This document shows positions 17,003 to 26,048 of a stretch of DNA of 64,000 nucleotides, piece after piece; position 1 is the stretch's first letter, and each line of letters starts with the position of its first letter. Source of the stretch: Bacillota bacterium. Its GTDB lineage: Bacteria; Bacillota; Clostridia; Lachnospirales; Lachnospiraceae. The stretch is from the NCBI GenBank assembly GCA_023386315.1, contig JAEWJZ010000018.1:1-64000 (forward strand), in the 5' to 3' direction. The notes below the pieces were generated by a model, which was not told where the DNA came from, made no database searches, and saw only the letters and a program-made list of their open reading frames with translations. Made by a program: the position numbers and the translations under genes.

Positions 17003-17686
17003 TTATTCCTCAGTAGTATTCTTTTCTACAATTTCTCCCTGCTTTTTGTAGATGGAATTACCTTCTACGCAGCCTCTGACACAGGAAAGCGGATAAATAT
17101 CTGCTTTTGGTCCGATAACTGTACCAGGATTTAAAACAGCACCACAGCCGATTTCTGCAAAATCACCAAGGATGGCACCAAACTTCTTAAGCCCTGTTTC
17201 GATTTCTCCATCCTCTGCGTGTACAGTAACAAGAGATTTATCAGTTTTCACATTAGAAGCAATTGAAGATGCTCCCATATGAGACTTATATCCTAAAATA
17301 GAATCTCCAACATAGTTAAAATGAGGAACCTGTACTCCGTCAAAAAGAATGGAATTCTTTACTTCAGAAGAGTTTCCAACTACTGCACCTTCGCCGATAA
17401 TTGCATTACCTCTGATAAATGCGCAATGACGGATCTGTGCATTCTTGCAGATAATTACATGCTCGCCCATACAAGCTGTTGGCGGAAGATTTACAGACTT
17501 ATGAATCCATACTGCTTTTCCCACATGAACATATTCATCCTTTGGAAGACGTTCTCCCAGGGAAACGATAAATTCACTGATCTTAGGAATGATTTCCCAC
17601 GGATAGGTGGTCTGCTCAAATAATAATTTGGCCACTGTATGATTGGTATCAAATAAGTCCTGGTTTGTCATATCTTCTTTTTTCAT
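17003..17686 (-). CDS. Left-handed beta-helix (hexapeptide) protein
   Basis: This 227-residue protein has a run of hexapeptide-type turns (ICKNAQIRHCAFIRGNAIIG, then VVGNSSEVKNSIL, and later IGCGAVLNPGTVIGPKADIYP), forming a trimeric left-handed beta-helix. It resembles the C-terminal half of GlmU and sugar-nucleotide acyltransferases, but the pyrophosphorylase domain is absent. An N-terminal helix region of about 55 residues precedes the helix. It may be an acyltransferase or a regulatory subunit; the substrate is unknown. It is probably cotranscribed with topB upstream (12 bp gap). Confidence 0.8.
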   Translation of the reverse strand: MKKEDMTNQDLFDTNHTVAKLLFEQTTYPWEIIPKISEFIVSLGERLPKDEYVHVGKAVWIHKSVNLPPTACMGEHVIICKNAQIRHCAFIRGNAIIGEGAVVGNSSEVKNSILFDGVQVPHFNYVGDSILGYKSHMGASSIASNVKTDKSLVTVHAEDGEIETGLKKFGAILGDFAEIGCGAVLNPGTVIGPKADIYPLSCVRGCVEGNSIYKKQGEIVEKNTTEE

Positions 17687-17698
17687 GTTAATAATCTC

Positions 17699-19753
17699 CT
17701 ATTTTTGTTTTTTATAATTAGCTGCCGCAGCATCGAATACATTACGTAAATCATAATGATTATTCAGCTTCAATACCCAAGCGGTACGTCCGGCAACAAA
17801 ATTCTCCAGTTTCTGCATATACTCTTCTGAGGTTATGCTTCCCTCTGATACATAAGTTAATCCCTTTTCCCAGCTGGCTGTCAGCTCCGGATTAAGAAGC
17901 TGTTTAATGGAGGCGTTCACTACATCATAGATCATCTCTCCTAACAGCGTGGGTAGAATTATCTGGGTTTTCGTGTTCAGGGAAAGGTAGCCGATATGAA
18001 ACAGCTTTTTTAAAATTTCAGCTCTCGTAGCACTGGTTCCTATCCCGCTTCCCTTAATCTGGGCACGGAGCTCTTCATCCTCGATTAATTGCCCCGCATT
18101 TTCCATGGCAAGAATCATGGATCCTGATGTATAGCGTTTCGGCGGAGAAGTCTCACCTTCTTTAATAATCAGCTTTTTAATGGGCAGCTGCATACCCTTT
18201 TTTAATGAACCAAGCATGGCAATAAAGGCTGGATTGTCCATTTGCTTCTGAGACACTTCCGAATTGTTCTCATCCTGATTTTCACTGTCAGGGAGTGGTT
18301 CGTCAGCTTTTTCCTCTGATTTCTTTTTACCTGCGGACACATCCGCCACTTTTAAATATCCCTCTTCCAGCATTACCCGGAAGTTTGAATAAAAGTGTTC
18401 TTTATCAGCAGCCAGCTCCAAAGCATACTTCTGATAAATGGCAGGCGGGTAGAAAATACTCAAAAACCTTCTTGCAATCACTTCATAAACCTTTGCCCCA
18501 AGGGGTGTTAAACCTCGAAAGGATGAAAGCCCCTGACCAGTAGGAATAATGGCATAATGGTCAGTTATCTGCTTATCATTAACGTATCTGGTTTTATCAA
18601 TTGTTTTGTAGGCTCCCCGGCTTAATGCTTCTTCTGCCGCCTCTTTTAAAGGTTCAAATCCCTTTAACCCACTGATGTTTTTATAGATTTCTTTTGCTAC
18701 TGCAGTGGAAAGAACTCTGGCATCCGTTCTGGGGTAAGTGACCATCTTCTTCTCATAAAGCTCCTGAACTACCTTCAGTGTCTCATCAGGACTGATCTTA
18801 AACATCTTAGAACAGTCATTCTGAAGTTCAGCCAGATTATAAAGCAGCGGAGGATTCTTGGTTTCCTTTTTTTTCTCAACCGATACAACAGCTGCCTCCA
18901 TGGGATCTGCTGCTGAAAGTGTCTCAATCAGTTCTTCCGCATGCTTTCTTTCTTTAAATCCATTCTCTTTATAAAGATAAGGTGATTCAAAAAACATAGA
19001 ACCCGGCGCACTTCTCCATTCACCATCAATATCCAGATCATCTTTGGCAAACGTACCGATCACACGATAAAAAGGTGTCTTTACAAAATCCCTGATCTCC
19101 CGTTCTCTTCGTATAACCATTCCCATGACGCAGGTCATGACACGTCCAACAGAAATAACGGTATTCTTCCCGCTCTTTAGATAGTTTGAAATATGCTGTC
19201 CGTATCTTAGTGTAAGCAAACGTGAAAAATTAATTCCCATGAGATAATCTTCTTTTGCACGCAAATACGCGGAAGCTGAAAGATTATCATATTCCGCCTC
19301 ATCCTTTGCCTCCCGTATGCCTCTTAGAATTTCCTCTTCCGTCTGGGAATCAATCCAGACTCTCTTCTGCTTTTTATTGTTCACCCCTGCCATCTGTGCA
19401 ACAAGCCTGTATATGTATTCTCCTTCTCTTCCGGAGTCAGTACAGACATAGATCGTATCCACGTCCGGACGGTTTAACAGGCCGCTCACAATTTCAAACT
19501 GCCTGGCTGCACTGGGAATTACTTCATATTTGAATTCTTTGGGAAGAAACGGCAGGGTGGATAAGCTCCATCGCTTATATCTGGGATCATAGCTTTCCGG
19601 ATAGCTCATAGTGACCAGATGTCCCACGCACCAGGTTATAATCACCTGGTCAGCTTCCATGTATCCGTTGCTGCGTTTTCCATTTATCTTAAGCGCATTT
19701 GCGAACTCCTGAGCCACACTTGGTTTTTCTGCAATGTATAACGATTTAGACAT
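17699..19753 (-). CDS. topB: DNA topoisomerase III
   Basis: This 684-residue type IA topoisomerase passes single strands and decatenates DNA. The N-terminal TOPRIM domain has LYIAEKPSVAQEFANAL and the metal site CTDSGREGE. The catalytic tyrosine sits in VTYPRTDARVLS, and the IGTSATRAEILKKL block follows near residue 575. A charged, variable insertion (KKKSEEKADEPLPDSENQDE) interrupts the C-terminal part. It is chromosomal in context and has its own promoter divergent from the YbaK gene. Plasmid and ICE topB copies are commonly similar, but nothing around this one suggests transfer. Confidence 0.95.
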   Translation of the reverse strand: MSKSLYIAEKPSVAQEFANALKINGKRSNGYMEADQVIITWCVGHLVTMSYPESYDPRYKRWSLSTLPFLPKEFKYEVIPSAARQFEIVSGLLNRPDVDTIYVCTDSGREGEYIYRLVAQMAGVNNKKQKRVWIDSQTEEEILRGIREAKDEAEYDNLSASAYLRAKEDYLMGINFSRLLTLRYGQHISNYLKSGKNTVISVGRVMTCVMGMVIRREREIRDFVKTPFYRVIGTFAKDDLDIDGEWRSAPGSMFFESPYLYKENGFKERKHAEELIETLSAADPMEAAVVSVEKKKETKNPPLLYNLAELQNDCSKMFKISPDETLKVVQELYEKKMVTYPRTDARVLSTAVAKEIYKNISGLKGFEPLKEAAEEALSRGAYKTIDKTRYVNDKQITDHYAIIPTGQGLSSFRGLTPLGAKVYEVIARRFLSIFYPPAIYQKYALELAADKEHFYSNFRVMLEEGYLKVADVSAGKKKSEEKADEPLPDSENQDENNSEVSQKQMDNPAFIAMLGSLKKGMQLPIKKLIIKEGETSPPKRYTSGSMILAMENAGQLIEDEELRAQIKGSGIGTSATRAEILKKLFHIGYLSLNTKTQIILPTLLGEMIYDVVNASIKQLLNPELTASWEKGLTYVSEGSITSEEYMQKLENFVAGRTAWVLKLNNHYDLRNVFDAAAANYKKQK

Positions 19754-19788
19754 ATAACTCCCTACTGCTTTGTGATAGTAACCGTTCT

Positions 19789-19817
19789 ATTATACCATTA
19801 AAATTCATGAATAGCAA
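19789..19817 (-). promoter_or_regulatory. Promoter of topB
   Basis: The minus strand reads TTGCTA, 17 bases, TATAAT, about 35 bp before the topB start. Confidence 0.7.
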
Positions 19818-19866
19818 ATTTTTATGACAACTCTCACCAAAAGGCATATCAAAAACTATTATAACA

Positions 19867-19895
19867 TTGATAAATTTTAATATCAATGGTACAAT
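19867..19895 (+). promoter_or_regulatory. Promoter of the YbaK gene
   Basis: TTGATA, 17 bases, TACAAT. The YbaK start lies 54 bp downstream. Confidence 0.7.
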
Positions 19896-19949
19896 GGTTA
19901 ACAATTTACTTAAAATTCTATTACATTAACGCAAAGGAGTGATTGTCTT

Positions 19950-20429
19950 ATGTCAGTACAAAAAGTAAAAGAATACTTTAGAGAATCTGGAAGAGACTGC
20001 CAGGTTATGGAGTTTCCTGTTTCCAGTGCAACCGTTGAACTAGCAGCAAAAGCCCTTGATGTGATTCCGGCAAGAATTGCAAAAACTATGTCTTTTCATG
20101 GATGTGAAGAAAACAACTGTATTCTGGTAGTTACAGCCGGTGATATGAAAATTGACAATGCAAAGTTCAAAAAAACATTTGGGATTAAATCAAAAATGTT
20201 GTCCGCTGACGAAGTATCTGCTTTCACAGGTCATGAAATCGGTGGCGTGTGTCCCTTTGCCAATCCAGACTGCGCAACCACTTACTTAGATGTGTCTCTT
20301 CAGAGATTTTCTTCTGTTTTTCCAGCCGCAGGCAGTTCTAATTCTGCCATTGAGTTGAATAATGAAGAACTGTTTTTATTTGCCCGGGCGAAAGACTGGG
20401 TAGATGTATGCAAAAATATGGAAGTCTAA
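19950..20429 (+). CDS. YbaK/EbsC aminoacyl-tRNA deacylase
   Basis: This 159-residue protein is a single YbaK domain that hydrolyses mischarged aminoacyl-tRNA in trans. The conserved GHEIGGVCPFA motif (residues 96-106) and AKTMSFHG are present. E. coli YbaK clears Cys-tRNA(Pro), whereas relatives act on Ala- or Ser-tRNA; the specificity here is not evident. Start codon and AAAGGAG spacing are good. It appears monocistronic and convergent with the EamA gene. Confidence 0.92.
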   Translation: MSVQKVKEYFRESGRDCQVMEFPVSSATVELAAKALDVIPARIAKTMSFHGCEENNCILVVTAGDMKIDNAKFKKTFGIKSKMLSADEVSAFTGHEIGGVCPFANPDCATTYLDVSLQRFSSVFPAAGSSNSAIELNNEELFLFARAKDWVDVCKNMEV

Positions 20430-20464
20430 TCTCCAGTATGTTATAAAACATATCCGCTGAAAAA

Positions 20465-21352
20465 TTAATCAGCGGAAGTTCTTTTTCTATATTCCGACAG
20501 GATAACAGACAGAAACAGCAGACCGCAGCCTGTCAGCAATTTTAAAGTTACCGGCTCTCCCAGCAAAAAAACGGAGAACAGCAGACCAAATACTGATTCA
20601 AAAGACAGAATAATGGAAGAAGTGTTAGGACTTAAATGCTTCTGTCCCATATTCTGAAGCAGGAAGCAGATCATTGTGCTGAAAATACCAAGATAAAGAA
20701 GGCTGACAGCCATTGAATGGCTGATTACAGACAGATCCAGTCCTCCCTCTAAAAGCGGAGCAGCAATCCAGCTCAATCCTGCCGCAACTGCCATCTGCAT
20801 CACAGTCAGTATAATCGGATCATGGGTTACTGTATATCGGTCAACAAAGACGATATGGAAAGCAAAAAATATTCCGCATACCAAAGTCATCAAATCACCC
20901 ACATTCACACTTAAATCCCCCTCAAGGGAAATAAACCCCAGTCCGATGACAGCGATAACCGCTGCCCCCACATTGTTTTTTGAAGGTTTTGTCTTATTAA
21001 ATAACCAGTGCAAAAAAGGAACGAGAATGACATATAAAGTGGTAATAAAAGCGTTTTTACTGGCGGTCGTATACTTCAGTCCATAGGTCTGAAAAAAATA
21101 GCTGATAAATAGAAAAAAACCTAAAGTAAAACCGCAGAAAATGTCTGTCTTTCCCACATTTCTTAAGCGCTTCCAAAAAACTGCTACAAGTGCTGCAAAC
21201 GCAATGGTAAACCGCAGTGCCAGCAGATAGGTTGGTGATATGACATCCACCGAATTCTTCATTACCACAAAAGCACTTCCCCATATGATTGTGGTAATAA
21301 TCAGCCCCATGACTGACAGTGCTTTTATTCCTTTTTCATTCGCTTTATTCAT
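20465..21352 (-). CDS. EamA/DMT-family transporter
   Basis: This protein of about 295 residues has ten predicted membrane spans in two EamA repeats, typical of drug/metabolite exporters. Motifs include TTIIWGSAFVVMK in span 1, AFITTLYVILVPF in repeat 1 and LFSVFLLGEPVT near the end. The transported molecule is unknown. The start is uncertain: ATG 21352 gives a normal N-terminus, while a GTG at 21376 lies just upstream without a clear ribosome site. Confidence 0.88.
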   Translation of the reverse strand: MNKANEKGIKALSVMGLIITTIIWGSAFVVMKNSVDVISPTYLLALRFTIAFAALVAVFWKRLRNVGKTDIFCGFTLGFFLFISYFFQTYGLKYTTASKNAFITTLYVILVPFLHWLFNKTKPSKNNVGAAVIAVIGLGFISLEGDLSVNVGDLMTLVCGIFFAFHIVFVDRYTVTHDPIILTVMQMAVAAGLSWIAAPLLEGGLDLSVISHSMAVSLLYLGIFSTMICFLLQNMGQKHLSPNTSSIILSFESVFGLLFSVFLLGEPVTLKLLTGCGLLFLSVILSEYRKRTSAD

Positions 21353-21383
21353 AAGTATGTAAAAATGTCCTTTCACAAGCGTA

Positions 21384-21409
21384 CAGGGGCGCAGTAATCT
21401 GCGTCCCTG
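21384..21409 (-). other. Hairpin between galM and EamA gene
   Basis: An 11-bp stem (CAGGGACGCAG with CTGCGCCCCTG, one wobble) with loop ATTA lies 20 bp after galM. There is no T-run, so it is probably a processing or 3'-stabilising element rather than an intrinsic terminator. Confidence 0.5.
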
Positions 21410-21428
21410 AATTTATATCCATGCTTTA

Positions 21429-22487
21429 CTAAATTGTAGAAAACTTATATATTGTTGTTGTCTGATATTCCTGTCCTGCTTTTAAGATTGGGGAAGGAAA
21501 TTCAGGAGTATTCACCGCATTAGGATAGTACTGGGTTTCAAAACAATAGCAGCAGCGTTTGCTGTAAACTGTGCCACCTTTGCCAGGCATCTGGCCGTTT
21601 AAAAAGTTAGCAGTATAAAACTGCATTCCCGGAAGGTCGGTATACACTTCCATTCTGATTCCTGTCTTATCAGACTCTGCAGCTGCGCATAAAGCCAGTT
21701 CTTTTGACGGATGATTTAATACCCAGTTATGGTCATAACCGCTTCCAAAAACAAGTGCTTCATAATCTTCATTAATATCCTGCCCGATTGTTTTCATAAC
21801 AGTGAAATCCATGGGAGTTCCTTTTACAGGAGTAAATTCTCCTGTAGGTATTGAAATTTCATCAGCTCTTGTATATGTATCAGCATCAATCCATACCCTC
21901 TGCTCTAATGCACTGCCGCCATCATGACCATCCAGATTGAAATAGCTGTGATTAGTAAAGTTTGCCACAGTATCTTCATCACAGATCATATGATAATCGA
22001 TTTTTAGGCCATTATCTGGTGTCAGGGTATATGTTATGGTAATATTCGCATTGCCGGGATATCCCTGATCTCCATCTGGTGAAAACAGGGAGAAGCTCAC
22101 ACTGGTTCCCATCTCATTTTCTTCTGCTTCACTGTCCCAAAGACGTGAGTGATAAAGATCCGGACCGCTGTGTAAGTTATTGGTGCTGTTATTAGCTTCA
22201 AGCTTATATTCTTTCCCATTAATTATAAACTTTGCACCGGCAATACGGTTGGCATTTCTTCCAATGGGAGCTCCGAAGTGAGGCGGGTTTTGCAGATAAT
22301 CCGATACACTGTCATACCCCAATACCACATCCGTTTCCTTTCCGTTGCGATCAGGTACATTCATGGTTACCCAAACTGCACCCAGATTTGTAAATGAAGC
22401 AGATACTTTGTTTTCATTTACCAGTGTATATAAATACACCTCTCTGCCATCCGGCATGTTTCCCCAAAGTTCTTTTTTGTATGCCAT
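21429..22487 (-). CDS. galM: Aldose 1-epimerase
   Basis: This 352-residue galactose mutarotase interconverts alpha- and beta-anomers of aldoses in the cytoplasm. Family motifs are GRNANRIAGAKF, FTNHSYFNLDGH (catalytic His) and GYDHNWVLN, with the C-terminal FETQYYPNAVN region carrying the catalytic Glu. The length is normal for the family. No other galactose (Leloir) gene is adjacent, so it may serve general sugar uptake. Confidence 0.95.
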   Translation of the reverse strand: MAYKKELWGNMPDGREVYLYTLVNENKVSASFTNLGAVWVTMNVPDRNGKETDVVLGYDSVSDYLQNPPHFGAPIGRNANRIAGAKFIINGKEYKLEANNSTNNLHSGPDLYHSRLWDSEAEENEMGTSVSFSLFSPDGDQGYPGNANITITYTLTPDNGLKIDYHMICDEDTVANFTNHSYFNLDGHDGGSALEQRVWIDADTYTRADEISIPTGEFTPVKGTPMDFTVMKTIGQDINEDYEALVFGSGYDHNWVLNHPSKELALCAAAESDKTGIRMEVYTDLPGMQFYTANFLNGQMPGKGGTVYSKRCCYCFETQYYPNAVNTPEFPSPILKAGQEYQTTTIYKFSTI

Positions 22488-22515
22488 CTTACTTCCTCCA
22501 TATACCTATTTTATA

Positions 22516-22544
22516 AAGGCTCTCTCCTGGACAGAGAGAGCCTT
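22516..22544 (-). terminator. asd terminator
   Basis: The arms AAGGCTCTCTC and GAGAGAGCCTT lie between asd and galM. On the minus strand a weak TTTATAAAAT tail follows. Confidence 0.6.
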
Positions 22545-22553
22545 ATAATCCAG

Positions 22554-23642
22554 TTAATCTCTGGCTTTGATGTACCCTTTCGCAGTTAAAAGCTCTGCGC
22601 AGAGTACTGCGCCGCCGGCTGCCCCGCGAACAGTATTGTGGGACAAACCGATAAATTTATAATCAAACACAGAATCTGTTCTTAAACGGCCCACTGAAAC
22701 CCCCATACCGTTTTCAAAATCCACATCAAGGGCTACCTGGGGACGGTTATCTTCTTCTAAGTACTGGATAAACTGCTTTGGTGCACTTGGAAGATCAAGT
22801 TCCTGGGGAAGCCCCTTAAAGTTCACCAGGCGGTCTATTAATTCTTCTTTCGCTGGCTGCTTGCGGAATTTTACGAAAACTGCCGCAGTATGGCCATTGA
22901 GAACAGGAACACGGACGCACTGACAGGTGATTACCGGCTCCTGCGCTTTTACAATCTCGCCGTTTTCCATGGTTCCCCATAGACGAAGCGGCTCCTGTTC
23001 ACTTTTCTCTTCCTCGCCGCCGATATAAGGAATAATGTTTCCTTCCATCTCCGGCCAGTCCTTGAAGGTCTTTCCTGCGCCTGAAATCGCCTGATAAGTT
23101 GTAGCTACCACCTCGTAAGGTTCAAACTCTTTCCAGGCAGTCAGCACCGGTGCATAGCTTTGAATGGAACAGTTGGGTTTTACTGCAATGAATCCCAGCT
23201 CTGTGCCCAGGCGCTTTCTCTGGTCTTTTATAATTTCAAAATGCTGGGGATTAATCTCAGGAATTACCATCGGCACATCCGGCGTCCATCTATGGGCGCT
23301 GTTATTGGAAACAACCGGTGTCTCAGTTTTGGCATAAGCTTCTTCTATGGCTTTAATCTCATCTTTCGTCATGTCAACTGCGCTGAATACAAAATCCACA
23401 CCTGCTGCAACTTTTTCAACCTCATTCACATTCATGACTGTTAAGTGTTTCACTGCTTCCGGCATGGGAGTTGTCATCTTCCAACGGTTTCCAACTGCCT
23501 CTTTGTATGACTTTCCAGCTGATCGGGGGCTGGCTGCCACAGTCACCACCTCATACCATGGGTGGTTCTCAAGCAGAGATATAAATCTCTGTCCAACCAT
23601 ACCGGTAGCTCCCAATATACCAACTCGCAACTTCTTTTCCAT
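22554..23642 (-). CDS. asd: Aspartate-semialdehyde dehydrogenase
   Basis: This 362-residue enzyme reduces aspartyl phosphate to the semialdehyde, the branch point to lysine/diaminopimelate, threonine and methionine. The NADP-binding GILGATGMVGQRF is at the N-terminus, and the catalytic cysteine is in KPNCSIQ. The sequence style (SAVDMTKDEIKA, PMVIPEINP) is that of the archaeal/fungal-type Asd class. ATG 23642 is chosen because GAGGAG stands six bases before it; the frame is open upstream to 23666. Confidence 0.95.
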   Translation of the reverse strand: MEKKLRVGILGATGMVGQRFISLLENHPWYEVVTVAASPRSAGKSYKEAVGNRWKMTTPMPEAVKHLTVMNVNEVEKVAAGVDFVFSAVDMTKDEIKAIEEAYAKTETPVVSNNSAHRWTPDVPMVIPEINPQHFEIIKDQRKRLGTELGFIAVKPNCSIQSYAPVLTAWKEFEPYEVVATTYQAISGAGKTFKDWPEMEGNIIPYIGGEEEKSEQEPLRLWGTMENGEIVKAQEPVITCQCVRVPVLNGHTAAVFVKFRKQPAKEELIDRLVNFKGLPQELDLPSAPKQFIQYLEEDNRPQVALDVDFENGMGVSVGRLRTDSVFDYKFIGLSHNTVRGAAGGAVLCAELLTAKGYIKARD

Positions 23643-23742
23643 CGCTTTCTCCTCATTTCTTTTCATTTTGTAATACTATAATACGCTAAATTCTTAACTA
23701 TCCTATAACAAAGTGAAAAAAAAATCAATATTTATTCGTCAG

Positions 23743-23788
23743 AAAAATACATTTGTACGTGCCGGAAAGACATTTCTTAAAAATGTAT
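23743..23788 (-). terminator. Possible parC terminator
   Basis: Eight or nine bp arms (ATACATTT/AAATGTAT) with a long 26-nt loop are followed on the minus strand by TTTTTC. The long loop makes this a weak prediction. Confidence 0.4.
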
Positions 23789-23802
23789 GTTGCAGTAAAG
23801 CA

Positions 23803-26037
23803 CTAAAGGCGAACCTTGCTGCCTTTTCCATCCCGTTTGCCTATTTTTAAGCGGTTTAAATGTACTTCCTTTTCTTTGTATCTTATAACCGGTTCGTCTC
23901 CCGGCAGATAGACAGCTTCCAGACTCTCACCTGGGGAAAGTTTAATTCCTCTCACACCTCTGGCATTCTTTTTCATCTCAGGAATCTCATCTGCAGAAAA
24001 ACGCAGGAATACACCGGAAGAGGTCTGAAGGACAGTATCTGTCTCTCCCCCATATGGAAGCACACAGATCAGCACATCATCATCTAAAAGCCTGGTTGCA
24101 GCTACAGTCCGGTTATTGGTTTCAAATTCTTCTCCAGGCACCATCTTAATCAATGCCTGCCTGGTTGCAAACAGGAACTTTTTCCCTTTTAATCCGCCTG
24201 CATGGGATAAATAGATAATCTCTTCCTTTGTTCCGTCAAATTTACTTAAATTATCAATGGGAGTTCCCTTATCCCGAAGCTTTCCGCCCGGTATATCCAA
24301 TACTTTTATCTGATGTAAATTCCCTGTATTGGTAAAGATACAGATCTTATCCGTATTCAGACAGTTTACCACAAAAGGATTCTCTGTTTCAATGGTTTCT
24401 TTGTTTCTGTCATAAGTATTTTTATCCAATACCTTGCAGTATCCAAACCTGTCCATAACAAAGGTCACTTCTGAAACGGTTACGGCTGTTTCATCATAGA
24501 CAGCCTCCTTGCCATCCTCAATCAGGGTTTTTCTTGGTGTGCCGTATTCTGCCTTAATATAATCCAGATCTTTTTTTATGACCTCATCCATGTTCTTTCT
24601 GCTGGAGAGGATTTTTTCATATTCCTTTATCTTTGCCAGAGTTTCCTTAAATTCCTTTTCCAACTGAAGAATCTCTAAGCCGATCAGCTTATATAACCGC
24701 ATTTCAAGAATCGCACTTGCCTGTTTTTCTGTAAAACATAACTTCCTTGCATCTTCTTCAAATCCCTTAACCCGGAAAGAAATGTTAGAAATGTCACCTG
24801 TCATCAGGCAGTTCTTGGCATCTTTTAAGTTTTTTGATCCTCTTAATACCGCTATGATTAAATCGATAATATCGCAGGCCTTTATAAGTCCTTCTTTGAT
24901 TTCTTTCTTTTCCAGCTCTTTATCCAGAAGAACCTTATATTTTCTGGTAGCATTGGCATACTGGAAGTCCAGATAATTTTTCAGAATTCCTTTTAAATTC
25001 AGGATCTCCGGGCGTCCATCTGCGATTGCAAGCATATTTACGCCATAGGTGTCTTCCAGCTTTGTCTTTTTATATAGAATATTACGTATTTTCTCTACGT
25101 CGGCATCCTTACGAAGCTCCAGAACAATCCGGATTCCTTCTTTATTAGACTGATTGGATATATCGATCACATCTGTAAGCTTTTTGTTTTCAACCAGGTC
25201 GGCAATATCCATAAGGAATTTATTAATTCCGGCTCCAATCATGGTATATGGAATCTCAGTTATGATCAGCTTGTCCTTATCTGCTTTCCGTTTTCCAAGC
25301 TCCACCTCTATTTTTCCCCGAAGCTTGATTTTGCCCATTCCGGTTTCATAAATAGCGGGAAGATCGCTCTTATTTGCAATAATACCGCCTGTAGGAAAGT
25401 CAGGACCGGGCAGATATTCCATCAGTTCCACTATGGAAATATCAGGATTATCAATATATGCCTGAACTGCGTCCACCACTTCTCCTAAATTATGAGGAGG
25501 AATGCTGGTGCTCATTCCAACTGCAATTCCCTCTGCCCCATTAATCAGCAGATTGGGAACTCTTACAGGAAGAACCTCCGGTTCTTTTTCCGTTTCATCA
25601 TAGTTAGGAATAAACTCCACGGTTTTATCCAGATCTTTTAAATAAACCTCTTCGGCAAACTTTTCAAGCCTTGCCTCCGTATATCGCATGGCCGCTGCTC
25701 CGTCCCCTTCAATGGAACCGAAGTTTCCATGACCATTTACCAGCGGAACTCCTTTTTTAAATACCTGGGACATCACAACCAGCGTTTCGTAGATGGAGCT
25801 GTCGCCGTGGGGGTGATATTTACCCATGGTATCGCCTACGATACGCGCCGATTTTCTGTGGGGCTTATCATGATTTAAATGCAGTTCGCTCATATCGTAA
25901 AGCACACGGCGCTGCACCGGTTTTAATCCGTCTCTCGCATCCGGGATAGCTCTTGCTGTAATGACACTCATGGAGTAGTTCATGTAGCTTTTCTGCATTT
26001 CCTCGGAATACTCTGTTTTAATAATTTTTTCTGCCAT
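23803..26037 (-). CDS. parC: Topoisomerase IV subunit A (ParC-like)
   Basis: This is a 744-residue type IIA topoisomerase breakage-reunion subunit. The catalytic tyrosine is Tyr119 in RYTEARL. The quinolone-determining stretch [12 protein letters not shown] carries Ser80 and Glu84, the ParC-type residues. The C-terminal domain lacks a QRRGGKG GyrA box and is short, which favours ParC over GyrA. It lies 11 bp after its partner parE. Confidence 0.88.
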   Translation of the reverse strand: MAEKIIKTEYSEEMQKSYMNYSMSVITARAIPDARDGLKPVQRRVLYDMSELHLNHDKPHRKSARIVGDTMGKYHPHGDSSIYETLVVMSQVFKKGVPLVNGHGNFGSIEGDGAAAMRYTEARLEKFAEEVYLKDLDKTVEFIPNYDETEKEPEVLPVRVPNLLINGAEGIAVGMSTSIPPHNLGEVVDAVQAYIDNPDISIVELMEYLPGPDFPTGGIIANKSDLPAIYETGMGKIKLRGKIEVELGKRKADKDKLIITEIPYTMIGAGINKFLMDIADLVENKKLTDVIDISNQSNKEGIRIVLELRKDADVEKIRNILYKKTKLEDTYGVNMLAIADGRPEILNLKGILKNYLDFQYANATRKYKVLLDKELEKKEIKEGLIKACDIIDLIIAVLRGSKNLKDAKNCLMTGDISNISFRVKGFEEDARKLCFTEKQASAILEMRLYKLIGLEILQLEKEFKETLAKIKEYEKILSSRKNMDEVIKKDLDYIKAEYGTPRKTLIEDGKEAVYDETAVTVSEVTFVMDRFGYCKVLDKNTYDRNKETIETENPFVVNCLNTDKICIFTNTGNLHQIKVLDIPGGKLRDKGTPIDNLSKFDGTKEEIIYLSHAGGLKGKKFLFATRQALIKMVPGEEFETNNRTVAATRLLDDDVLICVLPYGGETDTVLQTSSGVFLRFSADEIPEMKKNARGVRGIKLSPGESLEAVYLPGDEPVIRYKEKEVHLNRLKIGKRDGKGSKVRL

Positions 26038-26048
26038 ATTCCTTCTCC